This document shows positions 56,160-64,000 of a DNA stretch of 64,000 nt, in pieces. The DNA lies in assembly GCA_025331435.1 (NCBI GenBank), contig JAIWNI010000065.1:62001-126000 (forward strand), written 5' to 3'. The DNA is from Choanephora cucurbitarum (Eukaryota; Mucoromycota; Mucoromycetes; Mucorales; Choanephoraceae). The position numbers and the translations under genes were made by a program. Every line of letters starts with the position of its first letter. Within the stretch, counting starts at the first letter, position 1. The notes under the pieces are model-generated. The model did no database searches. It was not told the DNA's origin and worked only from the letters and a program-made list of their open reading frames with translations.

Positions 56160-56879
56160 ATGCAGCCTAACTATATCATTCAGTTCATTGTTATCTACAG
56201 TTTGCTTGTTGTAGGTCAAGCTCAGCAAGTACCTAATGAAGTTGTCATTCAGAGTCTGCTTAACTACCTTAACTCGCAGTCAGTGAATCCCATTCAAGTA
56301 CTTGAGAGCGCGCTTCAACAAGCACAACAAACAGGTGTAGTCTCGCCTGCTGCCGTTGGTGTCTCTCAGCCTGCTCTTCCTATAGTTCCTGTTGTTCCTG
56401 TAGTTCCTCCAGTTCAAGCAGAAACAAATCCTGCACCTGATGTCAAGGCGTTTCAAGCACCTGCTCCTCCTCAGCCTCCTGCTCCTCCACAACCACCTGG
56501 AGGCTTTCCTCCTCCAATTACACCTCCAACACCGCCTACACCGCCTACTCCTTCTGAACCACCTCAATCGCCTCAACCACCTGTACCACCATTGCCACCT
56601 TCATTAGTTCCAGTAACAACTGTTCCTGCAGCAAGTGTTATAGTTTCTGTTCAACCTACAGATACTGTGCTCACCTCTCTTGCTAGCACTACTACTACAA
56701 CAACAACAACTAGTGGCACTACCTTAAGCAGATCTACAACAACAACGACAAGAACAACTAGTACACCTAGTATTCCGCCTATTCCAAATAGTGCAATGCA
56801 AATGGGTCCATCTTCTTATTTTGTAACCCTCTGGATTGGACTTACATTGATAACTTGCATATTCTTCTTGAATGCTTAA
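56160..56879 (+). CDS. Secreted proline-rich, Ser/Thr-rich GPI-type wall protein
   Basis: A single exon of 239 residues. Residues 1-21 (MQPNYIIQFIVIYSLLVVGQA) are a signal peptide; then a Gln/Ala region (NYLNSQSVNPIQVLESAL), a Pro-rich middle of PPQPPAPPQPP and TPPTPPTPPTP repeats, a Ser/Thr-rich stretch of TTTTTT and RTT units (O-glycosylation), and a C-terminal hydrophobic tail (YFVTLWIGLTLITCIFFLNA) after a small-residue region, as in GPI-anchored proteins. It probably sits in the cell wall or outer membrane leaflet. No enzymatic domain is visible. The TATATAAAG at about 56094-56102 may be its TATA box. Confidence 0.82.
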   Translation: MQPNYIIQFIVIYSLLVVGQAQQVPNEVVIQSLLNYLNSQSVNPIQVLESALQQAQQTGVVSPAAVGVSQPALPIVPVVPVVPPVQAETNPAPDVKAFQAPAPPQPPAPPQPPGGFPPPITPPTPPTPPTPSEPPQSPQPPVPPLPPSLVPVTTVPAASVIVSVQPTDTVLTSLASTTTTTTTTSGTTLSRSTTTTTRTTSTPSIPPIPNSAMQMGPSSYFVTLWIGLTLITCIFFLNA

Positions 56880-57115
56880 GTAGAAATGTGATAAATGAGA
56901 ATGATGAAATAATTAAAATAACATCAGATGTTTTATTCTCTTTCTTTTTTTGGATGTGCAAATAATAAATAATCGACCAATAATTAATCATTTGATTGAG
57001 TGATATATATAAAGAGAGGAAAGTATGAATCATAAGATGAAATTCAGTATAACTTTTGCGCTTCTTTCTTTCTTGACATGTTTTTTTTTCTTGGGAGGGA
57101 AATCAAGACTTTCGT

Positions 57116-59283
57116 TTACAAACGCAGAAGAGTAGTGAATTCTGAGTTATTTAGAATGGCGGGTGCTTCAATATAAGATCGCAAGTCTTCAGGACATTCC
57201 ATATGCCTATTTGAAAGTAAAATAGAGTAAGGAATAGAGTTACGGAAAACCAAAGAGAAAAATGTAGATATCTATCTGATCAACACTTACGCATGGTGTA
57301 AAATATCATTCTTTTGTCTGTAGGTGAATCCATCACACAAGAGACCAGCACGAACAAAGCGCAACAAGATATCACTTTCAAAGGAATGCATCTTTTTGGA
57401 AGTATGTTCATACAGGGAAGCTATAAAGAAGAACAGGTTAAGTGATTAGAACTAGATGATAAATAGAAATTGATTATTACCAGTAGCTAGCTTGTAGCAC
57501 TCATAAAGAATATCTCTTTGGGTAGTCGTAACAGTCTTTACTTGATTCCAAGGCATATGCATTACAATTGAAATCAGATATTCAAAGGGCCTCTCTGAAC
57601 AACGTCGGTTGTAGTTGATCTTGTAGTTACGACATACATTTAAAAGGGCTTGAAGTTCTTTTTGACTAATGAAGAAAGCAGATTTCTTGGAATCTACAAT
57701 CATATTGTGGACTGTCTTGAGGGGTGGTTGAGAGATAGCTAGACCATCAAGGAATTGGCCTTTCCAGTTGGGAAAAAGCTGACTATAAAGTTCATCGTAA
57801 GAACTAAGAGAAAACTGAGGACGGCGAGTACATTGAATACAGCTCATAGAGAGATTCTTTAAAGCATGTACGATATCTTGTCGATTTTTCAGTTTTAGGA
57901 CAACTTCAACAAAAGCGACACCCAATGTTTTTCCAGATTTAGCGTCCATCATAACCTAGTATATATATGTTTCTTGATCAGATACAAATCCAGTTTATAA
58001 AAAAAGAAAATCAAGCTTACATGAACACATTGAGGCAATTCAGGAGGTAACACGAAGCTAGCGCTTTGTTCAAATACTTGTTTAATTACAGAAGCGTTTA
58101 CTTCCCAAGGAAACTGGTGAAAAAAAGAAGAAAGACATTAAGTCATTCTATATATCTCTTACAGCAGAAACTAACTTACATTGGTAACTTTGATCACAGT
58201 GTATCTTTTCTGGGTGTTTCCATCAGTTTGCAATTTGGAAGTCATGTAAGAAATAGAATCAGTAATATAACGAGTGGATGTGTTATTGGAAGAGCCTGGA
58301 GAAGATGATGATGTGCCGGTAAATGGTGGCTCGGTCAGATTTTCACCTTTGACCACTTTAGACCAGGTTGTCTTCTCAGCCTTAGTGGAAGGCATATTTG
58401 ACTCCAGACCCTTGAACATAGCCGTGGAAGAAGTTGCGAGCTGCAAACGAGGTAGAGAACTGGCGCTTTCATGAGACAGGGTCTTGTTACTCAAGGGAAG
58501 AGTAGTGAGCAAACTGGTGCCAACAGAGGTAGGATTGGTTTGTTGACCAACAGTCGTTTCGGGACCAGCTTGGCTTGAGAAGAGATCAAAGGATTGGCTC
58601 GTATCGCTCAGATGCGATGGTTTCCAGACATTAATATTCATGTGAGAATGACTGACATAACCAGACCAATCAACGCCATAGTTCATTTGAAAAGGGTTAA
58701 GAGGTATGAGTCTCCCTGTACCTGTCAGAGCTGAAGACGATGGTAGAGAGCGAGGAGCACGGTTATTGGGCTGTGGAGCATTTGAAATATGAAGGTTGTC
58801 AAATTCTGCAGTAGGGCAACCTCTTTTGTCTATATATACACACATAATTAGATAATTTGTATATGCATATAAAAAAAAAAGAATTAATTTTCTTTTTTGA
58901 GTTACCTTGTTGATCATGCATAACTTGCTGCGTAAATGGACTAAATGGCAAAGACTGTTGCATGGGTTGTTCTTCGTTTGCTGAGACCATAGGCTCAGAG
59001 CTAAGCAGCCATTCATCAATGACTCTCTGCTTGAATTTCATCATATCTGCTTCTATGTAAACCATCAATATATCAGTTAAGAGAAGAAAATGTCATCAAA
59101 AATAAGCATACTTTTATTTTCTTCAGGCAACAAAGTTGGCTGTTTCCAAGGAGTAACATCATCCTCAGATCTTCTTACTGTCTTGGTATCCTGATAGAAA
59201 GTGTTTGCTGATTTGTTGTGCATGTTTAATACAACAGATAGGTCTTTAGATTGAGATGACAAAGACTTACATTGATTTTGCAT
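57116..59283 (-). CDS. RRM-domain RNA-binding protein of unknown target
   Basis: Roughly 500-550 residues in about eight exons. The N-terminal half is Ser/Asn/Gln-rich and probably disordered (FDNLHISNAPQPNNRAPRSL, LPLSNKTLSHESAS, TTWSKVVKGENLTEPPF). The first RRM follows: RYTVIKVTNFPWEVNASVIK, FEQSASFVLPPE, then MDAKSGKTLGVAFVEVVLKL (RNP1-like GVAFVE) and LKNLSMSCIQCTRR. A helical C-terminus follows (QKELQALLNVCRNYKINYNR; ERPFEYLISIVMHMPWNQVK; HSFESDILLRFVRAGLLCDG) to FTTLLRL and TAA at 57116. The end is spread over three short exons. The start at 59283 (MQNQCKSLS) is a judgement: the same ATG lies on a GTAAGT-like donor. The RNA target is unknown. Confidence 0.75.
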
Positions 59284-62156
59284 CTTGGGTGAACAATTTC
59301 TTTGGTTTTTATAGGCGAAAAAAAAGGAAAGAAAGAAAAAAAAAGAAGAGTGCAAATGAGAATTAAAAAAAAATATTATATACTCAATATAAACAAACTA
59401 CTCAAACAGAAGAAAGGGCAACTTGTGTTTTCTTTTTTAGCATGACTCCCAAATTATCAATGACTTGATAAAACAAATTCTCATTTTTATTTTATCAAAT
59501 TGTTGTCACCTCCCTTATTATTTCTCATAGGTCCTTCTTTCTTCTATGAATTATCCATATAAAGAATAGTACTTTAAGTTGTATAAACAGCATAAACTTT
59601 GCCCTCCTTTCTTTTTATGTAAATCGCGAAATTTAACAACTTGAAATACCGCTTTAAGCACCTCCTGTTAAGACATTTGAAGTGCATGTGATAGTCTGCT
59701 AGGCTTGTGTATTATAATACCCAACACTACGGTAAAAACTTTCTAAAAAAGAATTTTTTTTTATTTACTCCTTAACCTTAATCGTTGCTAGCATGAAAAT
59801 AAAGGGGGATCTTCGTTTCAATTCCTTTGTATAGTATGATGGTAGAATTTAGATCCAGAAGGTAGTGGAGAATCTCGATTCATACAAAAGGTCTGAAGTG
59901 AGTAGTAACGTAAGTTTTGTTTGTTGTATGATACCCATAATAAAGTTCATTAACAAAGTTGTATATGTTGAAAAAGGAATTGTCTGGTATCTTGAGGTAA
60001 TGACAAAGAAGAAAGAAGCTTTTTCGGAATTGACTTGTTTAGGTCAAAGCATAATCTCAATAAGCGTTCAAGAGAACTAAAAAACTAAAAAACTACAAAG
60101 CTACTGTCCATGCAGCTATACGCCTTGTTATTCCTCTTCTTCAGTCTTCTATTTAAAGGAATGACATCAGATTCTATCAACGAGTTTTTTCGGGTTATGA
60201 ATAAACAAAAAGGTATGTCCAATTACTAAGCAAACAATACATATTGTACAAATCAGCAGAATATGCAACACTGAACTGCAAAGATTGCAACCTCAAGGAG
60301 CAATAAACGAATTGAACTCGTCAGTCTGAAAAGGTTTAAGTTTCGAATATAGTCTCTTTTGCTGTTCTAGTCTGGGCTTAATTTTTGTTGATTTTGATGT
60401 CGTAAATAAAGTCGAAGAAGGTGGTTGGTTTACCTGCTTGATATAGGTATTAGTTTATGCAATGAATCCGTTTATCTCAACAAAGAAAGTTACTTTGGTA
60501 CAAGATCAGTGCATAAAGAAGAGAGAAGAAAAAGATAAGATGTCATACTCAGTAGAATTAATGTCCTTGATCTTATCATCATAATGAAATAAGAAATACG
60601 TAGTGTATAAGATAGAATAAGATTGATGAATAAAACACAAATCCAAACACTTGGTACAGAAAAAAACTATTCCTTCAAATGGACTTTTTACTTAGGTAAT
60701 GTGTATATGCAACCCATACTACCTCAGCTAACCTCTTCAAAAACTATGAATAATAGCATATGTATTTGAGCTTGTACGAGTCGTACAGGAAAGATATATG
60801 CTCTGAATGCTATTCTAGACTTTGAACATCATTTGTTCATGTGAATTCCATATATTGTTTCACTTGTTACCCTCTCTCTCTCTCTTTTTGTTCAACCTCA
60901 TCCTATTTTCTTTAGCAAATTAACGTCTCTTAGTAAAGAAGCCTTACTACTTGAAAACTACAAAACTATAAGTATTCACATTAGTTTATTATGCAAGTAA
61001 AGCGCTAAAGAATTGAGATTTTATCACTATGGCGCATGGGGTCAAAAGAAAGTCGGATAGTGCGTCTATCCAAATATCCCAGAATTCCTTTAACTATTCA
61101 TATCCTTCTTGTGAGTGGATACGTTATATGGTGTGTGGAAGCATATTTTTGATGGAGTTTATGAATATTATCTTTGAAATCTTGAATGAAATTACTATGA
61201 CAAGTAGCATTTGTAAATTATCCAGTATGATATAATAGGCAATTTCCATTATGGGAAAATCTTGATAGAGTAAATACCTTGTCAAAAAATAGGTTGCAAA
61301 CTGCTGAAACTTTATCGTTTCCCTATTGAAGTAAGACTATCTCAACAAAAAAGAAAGCAGGGATGATTGAGATTTGTCTTCAAAGTTTGAAATTAGCATG
61401 GTCGAATTTAGTCAACAGGATTCCCATCTCAAACAATTGAACTACACACATCAAAAAAGTTTACCTATTATGTATAACTCGTTAATAAGGTAAACAAACA
61501 AAAAGCAAGACAGATGGATAGAGTCGGAAAGAGAAAGAAAATTACAAGTTTATCAACAGTGATAAAACCGTCAATTTTTTTAAAGGTTTTATGTTTTGCA
61601 GTAGCCTTGCATTCGCCTAATAGGCCATGATACAGTACATATTACTTTATGAAATATGCTCAAAAAGCATGTGTATCCCATACGGTCCGAGCTTAAAAAA
61701 AGAATATTGATGGGTATGTTGATGAGATTTCTTAAGTGAGAACAATCAAAAACAGTTTAGCCTCATTGGCCCTGATAACTCTGTCTAATCAGCAGGTTAT
61801 AGTCATGACTAGCTTTCATTGCATACTTCTACTACACACTGTCAAAATAGGCAGTATGGCCAAGAAAAACCAAAGCTAGACTATCTTTCTCTTTTTGGTC
61901 ACTGCTATCTAGGATTGACCTCCACACATAATGTACCATCCCAGTGTTTGTCCTTTGCAGTTTTGAGAGTTCTGTAGTGATTAGCTCTGACCAAACTGTA
62001 TTGTTAGCTCAAAGTTAGTGTCCCTTTCTTCTAAACTCTAAAAAAAAAAGTATACTTCTTTGTCAATAGAGTATCATTGTTAAGTAAACAGTTAAGAAGC
62101 CTTTTGTTCTCTGATTCAGTTTGCACACGCTTCATAAAAAGATAATGTTTTTTTTA
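59284..62156. other. Gene-poor, AT-rich 2.9-kb stretch
   Basis: Only one weak candidate (60110-60306) is listed separately. The rest has A/T homopolymers, a TCTCTCTCTC run at about 60874 and no supported ORF; a short frame at 61029-61235 is uncharacterised. No tRNA-like or rRNA-like sequence was recognised. Confidence 0.5.
60110..60306 (+). CDS. Possible tiny secreted CxxC peptide (weak)
   Basis: Exon 1 (60110-60212) reads MQLYALLFLFFSLLFKGMTS, a strong signal-peptide-like start, then DSINEFFRVMNKQK; donor GTATGT; acceptor AATCAG or AATCAGCAG; exon 2 gives AEYATLNCKDCNLKEQ and TAA. Total about 50 residues with one CxxC in the mature part. The hydrophobic start, clean donor/acceptor and matching phase make it more than random, but there is no homologue evidence. 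Confidence 0.3.
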
Positions 62157-63333
62157 TTACAATTTAGATTCAATTAGTTCTCTTACGAGTGGCCAAAGTT
62201 GCTTGCGAGACATTTTGACGTTTCCTTGATCATAAAATGTCAATTTGTTAGTTTGCAAATGATCAATGGGTTTCAACAGGACAGCCTCTGTTTGTACAAG
62301 TGCTTCTTTAACTGTTTCCATCTTAGCATCAAGACACATCACAGCTAATTGTCTTCTATAATCTCCTGTTCCTTCTTTGTCATGGTCAAAAGCAGTGAAA
62401 ACAATTTCCATAGCCAGCCCGCGTTCCTGTGCAAACTTCATTGCAGCTTCTTCGATGGATTTGGATGAACCATCACGATCAGCCCAAGCTTCAAAATACC
62501 ATGTGACAGCACTTGTACCAATACGATGTCCCTTCACATTGAATTCTTTATAGTCTCGGCGCAAAATATCATAGCTCGGCATACCATCTACTCGAGCCTT
62601 TACACGCTCAATAGCTTTAAAATAATCATCAGAATTGATTGTATTACTATAATGTTGCTGAATCAACTCAAACAAGTCCATGTCCTTTTGCGTTGTTCGA
62701 CCCAAATCCCATTTCAGCTGAACTGTGTCAATCAAAAGAGGAGCCAAAGCCAGTTGAATAAGTGATCGATGACTGATCCAATGGTCTTGAGGAAACTGAC
62801 CCAAGACCAATGTCACGCATGATCCTACCATCTCAACCACGCGTAAAGGCGCATTTAAGTACATTTTTTCATCTACATGATGATCTAGCACGCCAACGAC
62901 ACGATCATGCCATAAAGGGGTACTTAAGGGAGGCGTCAGATGATTGTGGTCTACCAGCACTACTTTGGTAGATTCATGAGCCAATGCATCTAGATCTATG
63001 TCGTCCAAACACACAAGTAATTGTTCGTCCAGAGATACTTGTTCAAACACATATTTGAGTTCAGGTCGAAGTGCCAAATCAGCTCGAGGTACCTTGACAA
63101 AAGGGATATAGAGTGTTTCGCTGTCGTCTTGGTGACTTAGATAAGCAAATAAGAGTGAGGAAATAATAGAGTCAAGATCTTTTGAAGGTGAATACGACTA
63201 TTACATAAGTTGTTTGTCATGTGCAATTTAAAAGAGTACCTGCAGAGTCATTGCCTGTGACAATCACCTTTTGAATGTCGTTGTGGTTCTTTTCTTGATG
63301 AACAGTTTTCAAGAAGTCGCTGAAAGTCAACAT
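62157..63333 (-). CDS. PPX1: DHH-family exopolyphosphatase (Ppx1/prune-like)
   Basis: About 355 residues, two exons. It degrades inorganic polyphosphate from chain ends; prune-like members cleave short chains or cyclic nucleotides. DHH motifs are in order: GNDSADLDSIISSLLF (motif I; the intron GTACTC...AAAAG falls at the Asp, so the first part is easily missed), VCLDDIDLDAL, VVLVDHNHLTPPLS (motif II) and VVGVLDHHVDE (motif III, DHH); then ALAPLLIDTVQL. The DHHA2 domain follows: KEFNVKGHRIGTSAVTWY, AVMCLDAKMETVKEAL, NVKMSRKQLWPLVRELIES (the usual SRKKQ/P tail). I chose the ATG at 63333 (MLTFSDFLKTVHQEKNHNDI). Zinc/manganese ligands are present and no breaks were seen. Confidence 0.92.
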
Positions 63334-64000
63334 AGTGCTGTCAATAAAAAAAAAGGGCCTTTTATTTTGGCTTCTTATGCTGATAAAGCCAAAATCAATT
63401 TCCGCTAGTTACTAAGGTTTGGCATCTATAAAGCCTTATAGTGTCAAATCAATTAGAGCTTTTGACAAAAAGGCAGCTAGAAAATAGAAATCAAAAAAGA
63501 CACTGAAGAAACGATAGGCTTTCAATAGCTAATCGGTTTGATGTGATACTCTGAGAATAATACAATAATAGTAGCTGTATCAAACAGTCTGAGCATCTAT
63601 TTAGTTGAAAAAAAATTACAAATAGTGGGCGGCCGAACAAGGAGCTCTTCGTTGCTGCACTTCTCTGTCTTAGTACCATATGCGTACGCGCTAAAATTTT
63701 TGTTTCTGAGTAAAACTACCTACGAAGGAAAGAAAAAGGCCATCAATGGGCCTTCTTTCCTAAAGATGCTTCCAAATTTAGAAATCACAGTCACCGTCCT
63801 GGTTTGATTTGAACAGGGTCAAACAAAGATTTTTTGCTTTCTTTTTTTTGGCATTTATATACATATAACATGTTGGGTCGTTCAAGTGTGGTCAACACAA
63901 AGCGCATTGGTAATGACTAGAATAGGCATGCAGAACAAAAGAGAGAGAGAGAGATGAAGCATCGAAAAATAGCATGTCATTGAGCTCATTTCTATTATTA
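63334..64000. other. Right-end intergenic sequence
   Basis: AT-rich. The frame at 63625-63807 (+) has no motif. A GA-dinucleotide run (GAGAGAGAGAGAG, about 63941) is present. No gene is supported before the window ends. Confidence 0.4.

Noticed and set aside
56280..56576. Minus-strand Arg/Trp-rich ORF
   Set aside because: Antisense shadow of proline codons in the wall protein.
1..64000. CRISPR arrays, bacterial operons, rRNA or phage genes
   Set aside because: No regularly spaced direct repeats with unique spacers and no rRNA-like sequence; the gene structure is eukaryotic with spliceosomal introns.

Overview
The window looks like a piece of nuclear chromosome from an early-diverging filamentous fungus, most likely of the order Mucorales (Mucoromycota). 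The host genes carry many short GT-AG introns with CTAAC-type branch sites, the intergenic DNA is AT-rich with long A/T homopolymers, and the gene set is eukaryotic (exocyst, exopolyphosphatase, CSN9/COPS9-like, UVSSA, UXT, PPR, mitochondrial carrier). I cannot name the species. Gene identities come from recognising protein motifs and reading splice sites by eye; no database search was possible.

Layout. (i) 1-9.9 kb is accessory: a 3.3-kb non-coding repeat (copy D1), a run of decayed ORFs, and copy 1 of an interspersed repeat (B1). (ii) 9.9-20.9 kb is a compact gene block: Sec15 (+), a mitochondrial TPR protein (-), UVSSA (-), a UBX/FAF2 protein (+), an F-box protein (-) and a hotdog thioesterase (+). 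A LINE endonuclease relic and a perfect 34-bp-arm hairpin lie between UVSSA and the UBX gene. (iii) 20.9-33.9 kb is accessory again: a small secreted Arg/Gly/Ser protein gene joined to repeat copy B2, a heavily mutated RalGAP-alpha-like pseudogene, GC-rich minisatellites, the second and nearly identical copy of the 3.3-kb repeat (D2), an inverted copy B3, and a coiled-coil ORF interrupted by one in-frame stop. (iv) 34-44.1 kb holds an M13 metallopeptidase with two frame breaks, a YMC-type mitochondrial carrier, nucleoside diphosphate kinase, a transposase-like relic and a large PPR protein. (v) 44.4-63.4 kb holds a GFA/CENP-V protein, a Gemin8-like protein, an HMT1/ATM1-type ABC transporter, UXT prefoldin-like protein, a CSN9/COPS9-like protein, a bacterial-type glycyl-tRNA synthetase, a Som1-like protein, a proline-rich GPI-type wall protein, an RRM protein and a DHH exopolyphosphatase.

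The genes do not form one pathway. Several products act in or on mitochondria (TPR, PPR, carrier, Som1-like, probably GlyRS), and the GlyRS and Som1-like genes are divergent over about 130 bp. Convergent neighbours lie very close together: 9 bp between the Sec15 and TPR stop codons, about 40 bp for UBX/F-box and for COPS9/GlyRS. The most unusual structures are the near-identical D repeats 26 kb apart, the three-copy B family tied to a secreted-protein gene, and the intronless bacterial-type GlyRS.
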